This document shows, in pieces, positions 54,673 to 63,671 of a DNA stretch of 64,000 bases. The DNA lies in assembly GCF_001424165.1 (NCBI RefSeq), contig NZ_LMOJ01000003.1, positions 791-64,790 of the forward strand, written 5' to 3'. The first letter of the stretch is position 1. Each line of letters opens with the position of its first letter. The notes under the pieces are model-generated. The model saw nothing but the letters and a program-made list of their open reading frames with translations, did not search any database and was not told the origin of the DNA. This DNA is from Massilia sp. Leaf139 (GTDB lineage: Bacteria > Pseudomonadota > Gammaproteobacteria > Burkholderiales > Burkholderiaceae_D). The translations under genes were made by a program, and so were the position numbers.

Positions 54673-54962
54673 GCCGGCCATCCGAGGAAACCCTGCACCC
54701 TTTTACCAGTACGTTGTACCGGCCGCCGACCCGGGATGATCTCATCGCCGTAATTGAACTGCTCGGCAAGCCAACGGAGAAAGAAATTGCAGACCTAGTC
54801 GGGGTCGCGGAACGCACGATCCGCCGCTGGATCGCTGCGCCGACAGCGAAGACCCGTACCCAGATCGACTATGCAGCCTGGCGGCTGTTGCTGCTCGAAG
54901 CGGGGCTGGTGCGTATCCATACGCGCCGATCGCGTTCCCGCAATAAGGAGAAGGCACGTTAA
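54669..54962 (+). CDS. Small helix-turn-helix protein
   Basis: 97 aa. HTH at about 36-56: PTEKEIADLVGVAERTIRRW, followed by a basic A-x-T-K-T-R-T-Q-I segment and a helix YAAWRLLLLEAGLV; the C-terminus is Arg/Ser/Lys-rich. It may be a repressor or a DNA-binding accessory factor of the backbone. It is coupled to the gene before it. Confidence 0.7.
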   Translation: MSRPSEETLHPFTSTLYRPPTRDDLIAVIELLGKPTEKEIADLVGVAERTIRRWIAAPTAKTRTQIDYAAWRLLLLEAGLVRIHTRRSRSRNKEKAR

Positions 54963-55489
54963 AAAAGGCAGAGCTGTCCAATGGCGCTAGCTCGAACGTT
55001 TGGACGACCCTATGGCGCGTTCAGGTCAAGCCACTCACTCGTGATGGAATCGGAAGCCTTCCTACGGAAAGGCAGCATATGACACTCATGCATTGTAAGC
55101 TGTGTGAATTCGCCGTAAGGTGGCTAAAGCACCTGCAAGCTGATTAGAACCAGGGGACTGAGTTACCTTCTCGAAGTCACGGAGACCGGAAAGGTGAGAC
55201 GTCCGACACTATTAGTACCCGTGCCATGGCCCATAATAATTCTGCTCTGGTGTTCGCGGTAAAGGTAAGTTGCACAAATTTCTTTGCCAATTGTAAAAAG
55301 CCATATTCGCATCTGATTATGTCAACAGATACGTAGGGTTGCTTCAGCGCTGGGAATGTATTCGCGGACAACAGGAATTCCACGTTCACTGTTATCGCTC
55401 TAATGACATATGTCCTTGGGAGATCTTCGGTTAATTTATAAATTTAACGATTTGCCCGGCCTGCTTCCAGGTTGCGCTTTTGGCCAAAC
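54963..55489. other. Intergenic stretch
   Basis: No gene is recognisable. A single GGTGAGACGTCC at 55193-55204 looks like half an iteron. AT content rises toward 55430, at the boundary with the island that follows. Confidence 0.4.
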
Positions 55490-56224
55490 CTAATCCGGGC
55501 CGAGAATTCCAAGCTTCCTGTCAGACTCGGCGCGCGCCTGAGCCTCCGCTAACCGCTGCTCCTCGGCTTCCGCTTCGGCGACAATCTCAGCATCGTCTTC
55601 TTCACTGGCCCGCTCCTTGTCGTTTTCCCAGCGACTTCTAGCGGTAAGTAGTTCAATCTTGTCGTGCAGTATTCCCCACGAATCGCCATCGCTATAAGCG
55701 TTCGCAATCACCGCCGCCAACATGTTCTGGACATGACCGAGCTGCGAATCTTTAGGTTCTAAATAGACATCAAGCTCGATGTTCTTTTCGGTAAGGGCAG
55801 CGTCGGTCAAATTACTGCTGCCAATAATTGCCCATTCGAGTTGACAATGTGGTGGTGCGCAGGACCACATGCTGTAAAACTTAGCGTGTAGCTTTGGGAC
55901 GAACACGACTTCCATCCGCTCTTCTAAGTTTCTCGAAAATTTAAGAAGATTCGCTGCTACCTCTGTACAATCCCTAATTTTCCTCGCGCGCTCATCAGCC
56001 TTGTCTGCCGGGTGTCGCTGATCACCTATGAATAGCCGGAAGGAACGCGAATCGCTTACTTTGAGCCAATCATCCACCGCAGCACCGAAACGATCAAACG
56101 TCGTTCCTGAAAGATATTTTGCGAAGCCGACCCCTACGTCGAATCGCTCCCCACAGTTGGTTCCGAGCGCTAGTACGATTTCCTCGAGCAGCGTTGCTCC
56201 ATAGTACGGGTTAATTATCTGCAT
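55490..56224 (-). CDS. Phospholipase D-superfamily protein (single HKD motif)
   Basis: 244 aa. One HKD-type active site: KLHAKFYSMWS followed by WAIIGSSNLTDAALTEKNIE, in the arrangement H-x-K...G-S-x-N of PLD-family nucleases that work as dimers. The N-terminus (LLEEIVLALGTNCGERFDVG) fits the usual start. The C-terminal 50 residues are an acidic helix (EEDDAEIVAEAEAEEQRLAE). Relatives include type II restriction enzymes of the BfiI/NgoFVII sort and nuclease effectors of defence systems. No partner lies next to it. AT content differs from the plasmid core, suggesting it was acquired. Confidence 0.78.
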   Translation of the reverse strand: MQIINPYYGATLLEEIVLALGTNCGERFDVGVGFAKYLSGTTFDRFGAAVDDWLKVSDSRSFRLFIGDQRHPADKADERARKIRDCTEVAANLLKFSRNLEERMEVVFVPKLHAKFYSMWSCAPPHCQLEWAIIGSSNLTDAALTEKNIELDVYLEPKDSQLGHVQNMLAAVIANAYSDGDSWGILHDKIELLTARSRWENDKERASEEDDAEIVAEAEAEEQRLAEAQARAESDRKLGILGPD

Positions 56225-56833
56225 GGTTCTTCCGCGTCCGATTATGGACGGGTATTCGTGTGGATCGGTGGCGCGAATTGCACCTTGCTGATCTGGTGTG
56301 GAATGATGTGTGTGTTCGCAGGAACTTAATGCATTAGCCTGTGTATTAGTACATGCAGATCTTTATCCATGGCAGATCACCGCTGCGAGAGACTTACATC
56401 CGCTCGGTCGCTGCACACGACATCACAAAGGAAGGTAGATTGTTACTCCGAGCGCAAGGCAGGATCGCTGCTGCGGCGTTAGAACCGACGATGTGGCGGA
56501 AGTCAATATACTTAAGCCTTTGAGAGTCGGCAACCAAACTTCTACAAGGCTGTGAAATGACGAAAAGCGGCCCGAAGACAGTTACCTCAGCACGTAGCCT
56601 ACCATGATAATTGTATTATTGTCGAAGGGACTTTGCTGCAAACGCCCATCTGGCTGGTCGCCCAATTAATAGGCAATCCGCACAAAGCCCCACGAGCGCT
56701 GGTTCTTACGAAGTTATGAGTAAGGTTATCCACCAAAAATGTGGATATCCATGCCTTGCACTGAGCAGTACTCGTACGCTCAAGGTGTAGCGCTATGAAT
56801 CGCCACGACTATCATAGACACTCCTGAACTATA
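56225..56833. other. Intergenic stretch upstream of the IS remnant
   Basis: No clear gene. A 57-codon frame starts at ATG 56353 without support. A hairpin TATCCAC (56727-56733)/GTGGATA (56741-56747) with a 7-nt loop contains a DnaA-box-like TTATCCAC. Confidence 0.4.
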
Positions 56834-57520
56834 ATGTCAGGCATAAGGAGAAGATATGAGTGGGAAGCGGTACACAGAGAATTCAAGATTGCAGCGGTAA
56901 AGCAAGTGGCTCAGGGCGGTCACCCAGCGAGCGAAGTTGCGGCTCGGCTCGGGATAAGCATCCATAGCCTGTACGCCTGGACGAAGCGCTATGGCGTGCC
57001 CGAGGCCGAGCGCAAGGCCATCGATGCCCAGTCCGACGAGATGCGGCGCCTGAAGGCCGAACTCAAGCGCGTCACGGAGGAGCGTGACATATTGACGAAG
57101 GCCGCGGTGTACTTTGCCCAGACGTCCGGGTAAGGGTACACCTTAATTGCTCAGTTACAGGATCGATTCCCGGTGCGCCGGCTGTGCAAAGTGTGATGGG
57201 GCATTCCGATTGGGGCAGTCAGTTCAGCAGCTACGACTGGTGCGACTTCCTGAACCAGCACGATCTGCAGCAAAGCATGAGCCGACACGGAAACTGCCAC
57301 GATAATGCCGTGGCCGAGAGCTTCTTCCAGCTCTTAAAAAAGGGAACGTATCCGACTCAAGATTTACGGCACCCGGAACGAAGCAAGGCAGGACGTCTTT
57401 GATTACATCGAGATATTTTACATTCAAAGGGCCGACACAGCTTCAACAATTACCTGTCGCCAGTCGAATATGAAAAGCAATATTTCCAGCGGCTTGCGAG
57501 TGTGGAAAAAACTCGTGGCA
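56834..57520 (+). mobile_element. Decayed IS3-family insertion sequence
   Basis: OrfA is complete in content (AAVKQVAQGGHPASEVAARL, GISIHSLYAWTKRYG, then the leucine-zipper-like KAELKRVTEERDILTKAAV) but has lost one base near codon 8: the ATG at 56855 reads M-S-G-K-R-Y-T-E and then shifts (GAGAATTC for GAGGAATTC). OrfB is mostly deleted; RFPVRRLCKV (about 57160-57190) joins directly to GHSDWGSQFSSYDW and SMSRHGNCHDNAVAESFFQL of the integrase core. After 57340 small shifts break YGTR-NEARQDVFDYIEIFY and the SPVEYEKQYF end. It is not transposition-competent. Confidence 0.88.
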
Positions 57521-57880
57521 ATTCAATATGGCGTGGTCGTTCGTTCAACGGGAGGTCATCGCGAGCACATTGTCCCGCGAATCATTATCCGTAATGGTTG
57601 TCTTGCTATGCTTAATGCAGGGGCTTCAATTAATGACCTACGAGACGCTATCATCGTGCATCTAGGTATCGTAGAGATTACGCGACAAGAAGCCTACTAT
57701 CTTGACTACGAGTTGAATTTGAAAATAAGATTTCCGTGGGTTGGCGTTTTGGAATTGACGATCCATTTGCGCGTATCAGAGCCGCTCAGATCAGGCTATT
57801 GGACGATAACATCCGTTCGTAGCTTCGGGTCCTGGGCTAAAAGCATCAGAGCTAAGAAAAATGCCGCTGCCATGAAATGA
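57521..57880 (+). pseudogene. Truncated gene fused behind the IS remnant
   Basis: The frame 57470-57880 (136 codons) begins with IS-derived codons and then turns into a protein-like sequence: GGHREHIVPRIIIRNGCLAM, SINDLRDAIIVHLGIVEITR, EAYYLDYELNLKIRFPWVGV. The R-E-H-I-V-P-R core recalls an HNH-like start, but the rest is unassigned. It is best read as the C-terminal part of a gene cut by the IS or by a deletion. Confidence 0.45.
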
Positions 57881-58176
57881 TTTGGACGCCTCAATGCGAG
57901 GGCAAATATGACCACAATCAAATGCCCATTGGTCAGATTACAGGATGAAGAATGACAGCTACCGCCGGAGATTTTATACTCGGGACGAGGTGAAGCCCAT
58001 ACGCGGCGTATGCCGTCAGGTCTTCGGCGCCATCGCCAGAGCTGCGCCAGTACTGAGACCTCGACCGGGAGCGAATGGGTATATTTCACGCTGCATTTCG
58101 GCGAGGCGACTTTCGAACAGTACGAGGCTGCAAGCAAGGTGGTGCTTGAGGTAGAGGCGCCGGCCCATGTTTTGGG
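57881..58176. other. Short stretch with a possible gene fragment
   Basis: Plus-strand codons at about 58060-58180 read EWVYFTLHFGEATFEQYEAA and SKVVLEVEAPAHVLGY, which look like true protein, but there is no start and the frame runs into the HNH gene on the other strand. It is probably a relic. Confidence 0.35.
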
Positions 58177-58950
58177 CTACGGCCGCCTGGTACCGGCGAC
58201 GCGGTGCATCGCCACATGCAGTTCATTAATGAAGGCATCAAGCTCCCGAACCTTGCTCGGATCGCGTACGTCGCTGGCGGCCTGGAGACGCGCGAATGCC
58301 TTAGAGACGCGCTTGTTGTTGCTCACCAGGCCGTCGACCTGGGCGATCGTCTTCAAGTGCTCACGGCACAGATGGCGTCCCTGATCCGTCAAGCCGTGGT
58401 AGAGGGCGACGACCGTATCGTTGGTTTCGATCCTGACATAGCGGATGTGGGTGTCGTAGACGTGCAGGCGGGGATGGAAGTAATCGTCGATCACCTTGGG
58501 GTAATGTCTTGCGGTGTGGGGCAAATCGCACCAGTTAGCGTCCGACTTCTTCTGGTTACAGTCCCTGCAACACACGACCAGGTTTCGATACTGCATCGAA
58601 AATTGCGGATAGTCCTTGCGCGACAAGACATGTTCCACCGGACGCGCGTGCGCGACGTTTTGCAGCCAGCGGCGGCAATAGCAACAGCGGCCCTTCTGCA
58701 GCCCCACCAGGTGCAAGCGTAGAGCGGCAATGACTTCCTTGCCGAATTCGCGTGGTTTTTCACCTTTGAAGCTCTTCTTGTAATCGGTCAAGGCGAACCA
58801 ACGATCCAGGCGGCTGGTCTCGGCGCAAGCCTGCTCGGCTAGCCACAATGTCTTCGCTTCGGCCCACAGCCGCTTCGTCTTGTGCGGCTGCGACAGGAAA
58901 CGCTGCTGATCCCCGTCGATCTCGGCCCCGGGCCGGTGCATCAGCTTCAT
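58177..58950 (-). CDS. HNH endonuclease, PtuB-like partner of the fused ATPase
   Basis: 257 aa. The core is a zinc-supported HNH: GRCCYCRRWL with Cys89/Cys92, the catalytic PVEHVLSRKDYP with His107, then MQYRNLVVCCRDCNQKKSD with Asn123 and Cys128/Cys131. The N-terminal 70 residues are helical; the C-terminal 110 residues are unassigned. In Septu defence systems an HNH protein (PtuB) forms a complex with an ATPase (PtuA) and cuts nucleic acid on phage infection. Here the gene overlaps the preceding ATPase gene as ATGA, as expected for a fixed pair. No other gene follows it in this direction. Confidence 0.88.
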   Translation of the reverse strand: MKLMHRPGAEIDGDQQRFLSQPHKTKRLWAEAKTLWLAEQACAETSRLDRWFALTDYKKSFKGEKPREFGKEVIAALRLHLVGLQKGRCCYCRRWLQNVAHARPVEHVLSRKDYPQFSMQYRNLVVCCRDCNQKKSDANWCDLPHTARHYPKVIDDYFHPRLHVYDTHIRYVRIETNDTVVALYHGLTDQGRHLCREHLKTIAQVDGLVSNNKRVSKAFARLQAASDVRDPSKVRELDAFINELHVAMHRVAGTRRP

Positions 58951-61900
58951 TCATCCTCCTCCCCGGAATCTTCCACGGCGAGCGCGGCCATTTCCCTGAC
59001 AGCTGACTTGGCTTGCTCGATCAGGTTTACGTCAAAGCTCATTTCTTCGCGCGCCAAGAAGCGGCGTTGATGATCGATGACTTGTTTCATGTCGTCGAGC
59101 TTGTCCAGGATGGGCTGGGCACTTTGGCGTGGGTCATCGTCGCCATTCGCCTCCTCGATAAATTGCGCTACCAGGGCGGCGCAGCGCTCGTGAACCTCGC
59201 GGTTATTGCTGGTGTAGGTTCGGAATCCTTCGAACAGCGCCGTTTCGACGGAATTCCTGTCCTGGCGTGGGAGCGCGTTGAGTGCCCGGTCGCGGACTGT
59301 GAAACAGTGGTCGCCATCGCCGTCCGCACCGGCAACGAGAACGGGTGAATGCGTCGCCACCAGGACATCGGCCCCGAACTCCCGGGCTACCGTCTCGAAC
59401 AGTTTGGGCACGATGCGCTGCCACCCGACGTGCAAGCTGATTTCCGGCTCGTCGACCAGGAATAGCACATTACGCTTGGCTTCTGAGATCATCTTTGCCG
59501 CTAGCATGATGATCTGGTGTTCGCCCGAACTCAATTCATCGAAAGGCAGGATAGTGTCGCGGTGGTGTGCGCGCCGCAGGCCGAGCTTGTATTTCTTTGC
59601 CAGCAGGGGGGACGCTTGCAGCGTGTCTATTAATTGGCGGTCGCTGGCATCCTGGGATGCAAGCCGCACGATGCCGCTGATCAAGCCACGCTGCTGCCCA
59701 CCATTTGCCTTCAATTCCCGCGGAATCATGAACAATTCGGAGGCGAAGCCGACCAGGTCAAGTACGCGGTGCAAGACCTCCAGCATCTGCGGATCCGCGT
59801 GGATCCGGAGCATCAGCGCGCCAATGTCGACTGCAGCTTGCAGGGTATTGATACCGGTGGTATTGGTGCGTGCGCCCATGTAGCGATAGAACGCTTGCGC
59901 CTCGGGCGCCAGCTTCCGGAGAAAACGGTCGCTGGCATTGAAGGCGATGACCACCGTGGGCCGCCGCCGGGAAGCGCTTTCGACAGCGATATCGCGCAGC
60001 AGTAGGCTTTTGCCTTCGCCGTTGTTGCCAATGATGTAGATCCGCTGTCCGACTCCGTGTGCCGTCTCCAGCAAGGCGTCCAGCTGGCGTCGGTCAATCC
60101 CGCGTTCCCAGAGGTCACCGGCCACGGGCGTCAGATACGGTTTCGCCGCCAGGATGGCGTCCCGCTCGTGTATCGCCTCATAGGACACCGAGCGCGACAG
60201 GCCGGGCGCTTCGTAGGCGGTGTGATCGAATTCGCGCTTAAAAATGTTGGCCAGCAGCGGTTCGGCGTGTTCGAGGCGTTCCAACAACCGATTACGGTGT
60301 CCATCGGCCTGGAAAAGGGGCGCGATTAGGGCGCCCATGAAATCGGCGCTCAGCTGGACATCGCGGGCGGGCGTGAGGCGGCCGAGTGGTTCAGCGTCGA
60401 TGAACAGCACCTTACGCCTGTGAGCAGGCACGACGGCACGCCGCCCCGTGATCAGCCATGCCGAAAATCTTCGCCGTCCCGTCAAGGCGCTAGCGGGCAG
60501 GTCGACAACGGCGGCTACCATCTCGGCGGCCAGGAGTTCCTCACGCACATGCCTTTGCCAATGCGTTGTCGTGCAGGCCAGGTGCGGGACGACGACCAGC
60601 GCCAGGCCAAAGCGATCCCGCAGCCTGGGCAGTTGCTGTGCGAGGCGAATGGCCGACATGGCGAGTTCGGCATTGTTGCCCGGTGGTTGCGCAGGGGTCG
60701 TGCTGCCGCTCGCTGGAGTGGGATCCAGAAGCAGGAAGTCCGCGAAAATCGGCAGCGCGGGGTCATCCGATCCTACTCCCTTCAGGTCGACGTAATGGAA
60801 ATAGATTCCTTGCATGCAAAGGCGCATGGCCGTGAAACGATCGGTCACGGCCTGGGAAATGATGCACTCCGGCCGTGCCATGCCTGCGGCAATAGCCAGC
60901 CGCGGCAAGCAAGCGGTCGGACTGCCGAGATCCGCGACGGTGGCATCCGGCTCGATGGTGCAACTGAGGGCCAAGTATGCGGCGAAGTCCTCGCGGCCGA
61001 CATCGCGCTGGTTGCCGATGCGCTCGCGCTGGCCATGGTCGAAGGCGTCTAGGACGCGCTGCATGCCGTGCTCGCGGGCCCAATTCACAACCAAGTCGAA
61101 TTGTCGTCGTGGCCAGTCGGCTTGCACATTAAATATATGCTGCTGAGGCCCTACGTAGCCGAACGATCGCAACGCGTCCATGACAGCGTCGAAAACGAGA
61201 GCAATCCTCTCCGGGTAGGGCCGATCGGTCGCCCCCTCGAGCCAATGCATTATGTAGGGCTGCCCCATTATTTGTGCGGACAATTGATCAGATGGTTGCC
61301 CGGTGATTGCGACACTGAGCCGATCCGCAGTGCGAGCGTGATGGGCGCCTTGTGCCGACACCAGAAAAAGCAGAAGCAGCCCGTGCTCATACGTCTCGGT
61401 GGGCTGCGCGGACGACGGAGCGACTTTGAACAAGTCTTCCCAGAGCCTCGTGATCACGATGGTGCTCTCGCGATAATCTTCCATGCTGCGTTCGCTCATC
61501 AAAGAATGTTGCTGGATTTTATCATCTGATGAGCGCACGATTTGCTTCATCGGAGTGTCGAAAAGAAAACAGTGCCAGCTGCCGCGATGTCCCCGGAATT
61601 CCTTCGCTAGTTTGCTGCTCAAGGAGGCATCAAACAGTTTTTCCGAAAAGTGATTAAATCTAATTCTGAAAGCTGAAAAGCGGCTTGGATCATTACCTCG
61701 GTGCATTACCATTAAATGATAATTGCTATTATCACTCAAGCGTTTTTGCTTAGTCTCGATCATCAGTCTTCTAAGCTGAGGGTCGCTGGTTCGACCCAGC
61801 TGGGCAGGCCAAAAAGCCCGTTTAAAATCAATGTCTTGGCTATTCCAAAACAGTCGGCATAATTTACTATTTTCTTCAAGTAAGCGATAAGTAATCGAAA

Positions 61901-61970
61901 TTAACGTTTTGCATCCCTGCAGTAAGACGAGTAGCCGTTCTTCGTTTGTTCCACAGCTTTTACCGCTCAC
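58947..61970 (-). CDS. Fusion of degenerate N6-adenine methylase-like domain and PtuA-like ATPase
   Basis: 1,007 aa. Residues 1-300 are unassigned. About 315-535 follow the HsdM/type I methylase fold: a helix leading to TVADLGSPTACLPRLAIAAG where active enzymes have D-P-A-C-G-S-G-G, then FADFLLLDPTPA in place of the N-P-P-F motif, then LALVVVPHLACTTTHW and LLAAEMVAAVVDLPASALTG, the usual I-V-L-P...I-G-L-P-x-x-x-F region. Both catalytic motifs are lost, so methylation is unlikely. Residues 640-880 are an ABC/OLD-type ATPase: Walker A GNNGEGKS (648-655), signature LSSGEHQ (813-819), Walker B VLFLVDEPE (835-843), H-loop THSP (873-876). PtuA has this ATPase but, as far as I know, not the methylase-like domain. 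It may sense DNA or its methylation and trigger the HNH partner. The first 160 codons are AT-rich compared with the rest. Confidence 0.88.
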   Translation of the reverse strand: MSGKSCGTNEERLLVLLQGCKTLISITYRLLEENSKLCRLFWNSQDIDFKRAFWPAQLGRTSDPQLRRLMIETKQKRLSDNSNYHLMVMHRGNDPSRFSAFRIRFNHFSEKLFDASLSSKLAKEFRGHRGSWHCFLFDTPMKQIVRSSDDKIQQHSLMSERSMEDYRESTIVITRLWEDLFKVAPSSAQPTETYEHGLLLLFLVSAQGAHHARTADRLSVAITGQPSDQLSAQIMGQPYIMHWLEGATDRPYPERIALVFDAVMDALRSFGYVGPQQHIFNVQADWPRRQFDLVVNWAREHGMQRVLDAFDHGQRERIGNQRDVGREDFAAYLALSCTIEPDATVADLGSPTACLPRLAIAAGMARPECIISQAVTDRFTAMRLCMQGIYFHYVDLKGVGSDDPALPIFADFLLLDPTPASGSTTPAQPPGNNAELAMSAIRLAQQLPRLRDRFGLALVVVPHLACTTTHWQRHVREELLAAEMVAAVVDLPASALTGRRRFSAWLITGRRAVVPAHRRKVLFIDAEPLGRLTPARDVQLSADFMGALIAPLFQADGHRNRLLERLEHAEPLLANIFKREFDHTAYEAPGLSRSVSYEAIHERDAILAAKPYLTPVAGDLWERGIDRRQLDALLETAHGVGQRIYIIGNNGEGKSLLLRDIAVESASRRRPTVVIAFNASDRFLRKLAPEAQAFYRYMGARTNTTGINTLQAAVDIGALMLRIHADPQMLEVLHRVLDLVGFASELFMIPRELKANGGQQRGLISGIVRLASQDASDRQLIDTLQASPLLAKKYKLGLRRAHHRDTILPFDELSSGEHQIIMLAAKMISEAKRNVLFLVDEPEISLHVGWQRIVPKLFETVAREFGADVLVATHSPVLVAGADGDGDHCFTVRDRALNALPRQDRNSVETALFEGFRTYTSNNREVHERCAALVAQFIEEANGDDDPRQSAQPILDKLDDMKQVIDHQRRFLAREEMSFDVNLIEQAKSAVREMAALAVEDSGEEDE
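61794..61813. repeat. 20-bp direct repeat, copy 1 (second at 63178-63197)
   Basis: ACCCAGCTGGGCAGGCCAAA occurs here, inside the start of the fusion gene, and again identically at 63178-63197, just after the HEPN-like gene. The two frame that gene and the divergent promoter region. Confidence 0.6.
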
Positions 61971-62045
61971 TAATCATGGTCGCTGACTCGGAGTGATTGT
62001 CGGTAAAGTATGTTATGCTCAGAGGAACTTTTGACCGAGGGAACG

Positions 62046-63086
62046 ATGGTTTTGTTTCAACTTCCATATCGAACGATCTTCATTCATGGTCTCGACTCGC
62101 CAAACTTGAGCGGAGCCTCTCGTTTCGATTTCCGATTGATAGTCAAACTCGGGCCTGAAGAGTTTTTTGGCGATGCACCGTTGACCGGACGACTGAGAAT
62201 TTTTCCTCCGCACTCTGCTTTTCAGGTCGCGGGAACCTTCTTTGGCGGCATTGGCCGAACGAAAGCGGTTGAAGGTACGCGCCTGGAGAAATTCAAATAC
62301 GTTCGCAATGTCGGCTGGGCCATCTTATCAGTCGACGGAAGTCTTGCGACTATCGACTTCGCAGTAAGTAAATTGGATCATGCTGGGGGCATCGTTCAGC
62401 GAGTTGTCGAGTTTCTTCCGGCATCGTTTGCTGCTGCGTCAACTTGCGCCGTTACAATCTTGTCAATAGAAGGTATGGTCAACGGAGTGCCTCTCGACGT
62501 GCGGTTCGAGGGCAATGCACCTGGTGGCGAATCTTTTTCGGTGAACGAGATCAATCCGGCAGTCGCAGAGTATTTTGATGCAGTAATGCCACTTCTGACC
62601 AGTCTGCCAAGGAAGATCGTTGCCGCTCACCGATACCTTGCGCAAAGCTTTCTGCTTGAGGCTGGGTCACAGTTTTCGTACGACTACACAGGTGAGCGCG
62701 TGCTGAACCTGTGCAAGGCGCTTGAGGCTCTGGTGCCGGATAGTATTGTGGGCGATATTGACTCGATCCGCGAATTCTTGAAGGGGTGGGGCCTTAGCCA
62801 TCTTGAAACTGAAGTTTTCGCAAGCCTAAAGTATTTGCGAAGCCAGCTCGATAGCGCGCACATTGCCATCTCGCCAATTCCAGATAGTGCGCACCGCGCG
62901 GTTGCTCGATTCATCGGAATCGCTGAGAAAGCAGTGCAAGCATTGCTGCTTACTGCTGTAAAAAAGTACACTTCGGACAATTCGCTCTATCCCGAGAGAC
63001 GCTTGCAAACAAACGAGCCAACTGCCGTTAAGCACTTGGCGAAGTATGACAATCTCATAATTCCGAGGGATTGGGCGAAAACGTGA
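62046..63086 (+). CDS. HEPN-like protein divergent from the ATPase-HNH unit
   Basis: 346 aa from ATG at 62046 with GAGGGAACG upstream; an ATG at 62010 would add 12. The N-terminal 170 residues are beta-rich (LPYRTIFIHGLDSPN, RLRIFPPHSAFQVAG). The C-terminal half is helical and ends in a HEPN-like bundle: ERVLNLCKALEALVPDSIVG, LKYLRSQLDSAHIAI with an R-x6-H motif (Arg265...His272), and VARFIGIAEKAVQALLLTAV. HEPN domains with Rx4-6H are often ribonucleases in toxin and phage-defence systems. The layout, a beta-rich sensor-like front and a HEPN end, is like ApeA-type proteins, but I cannot assign a family. Its start lies about 75 bp from that of the divergent fusion gene. Confidence 0.7.
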   Translation: MVLFQLPYRTIFIHGLDSPNLSGASRFDFRLIVKLGPEEFFGDAPLTGRLRIFPPHSAFQVAGTFFGGIGRTKAVEGTRLEKFKYVRNVGWAILSVDGSLATIDFAVSKLDHAGGIVQRVVEFLPASFAAASTCAVTILSIEGMVNGVPLDVRFEGNAPGGESFSVNEINPAVAEYFDAVMPLLTSLPRKIVAAHRYLAQSFLLEAGSQFSYDYTGERVLNLCKALEALVPDSIVGDIDSIREFLKGWGLSHLETEVFASLKYLRSQLDSAHIAISPIPDSAHRAVARFIGIAEKAVQALLLTAVKKYTSDNSLYPERRLQTNEPTAVKHLAKYDNLIIPRDWAKT

Positions 63087-63671
63087 TGTTTTTTTAAAAA
63101 AAATTTAGCCCAGTGATCACCTGAACTGATCAATACGACTAGGTAGCACCGGACGAAAGTTGCAACTAAGCGGCTTAACCCAGCTGGGCAGGCCAAATAC
63201 CGCGGGCCGAAGTCGCCCACCGCTATAGGATTGCGTATGCCATGCGCGACGTTGTTCGGCGCGAATCGGGATCGATACGCAGGCCGACCTGTGCCTGTCG
63301 TCGATACGGGCCATTCGGCTACTGGTATTTTACGGGCCCCGGAAAGGCTCGCGGAAGAAGAGACGGGCACGCGGATGGTATGGGTCATTCGTGGGCGCCA
63401 GAGCGCCAAGTTGTTGGGAGGCGGCGACGCCGGTGGTCTTCCGGCTCGTGGCAAACTTAGCTCCCGATTGAAGGCCGTAGTGCCCGATCACGTACTGCAC
63501 TACTTTCTCGCTTCAGCGCGGCCGTCCCACCTTCTTACGGCGACATCGTGCGAAATCGTGTTGTCGAGGGCACGATCACCGCCAAGACGCGGGGCGCATC
63601 TGCTCCGCGATATCTTGACAACGATCAGGAGTTGAAAATGAAAGGGATTCAGTCACGAATCGTTTGTGCTT
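63087..63671. other. Intergenic stretch with the second 20-bp repeat
   Basis: Frames at 63231-63635 (plus) and 63117-63454 (minus) are open but do not look like proteins. An A/T-run follows the HEPN-like gene (63087-63106) and could serve as a weak terminator. Copy 2 of the 20-bp repeat is at 63178-63197. Confidence 0.4.

Noticed and set aside
56834-57133. Intact IS3 OrfA
   Set aside because: The natural start and first codons are in another frame because of a single-base deletion, and OrfB is mostly missing.
63231-63635. 134-codon plus-strand frame near the right end
   Set aside because: It has no recognisable features or ribosome binding site; its composition differs from neighbouring genes.
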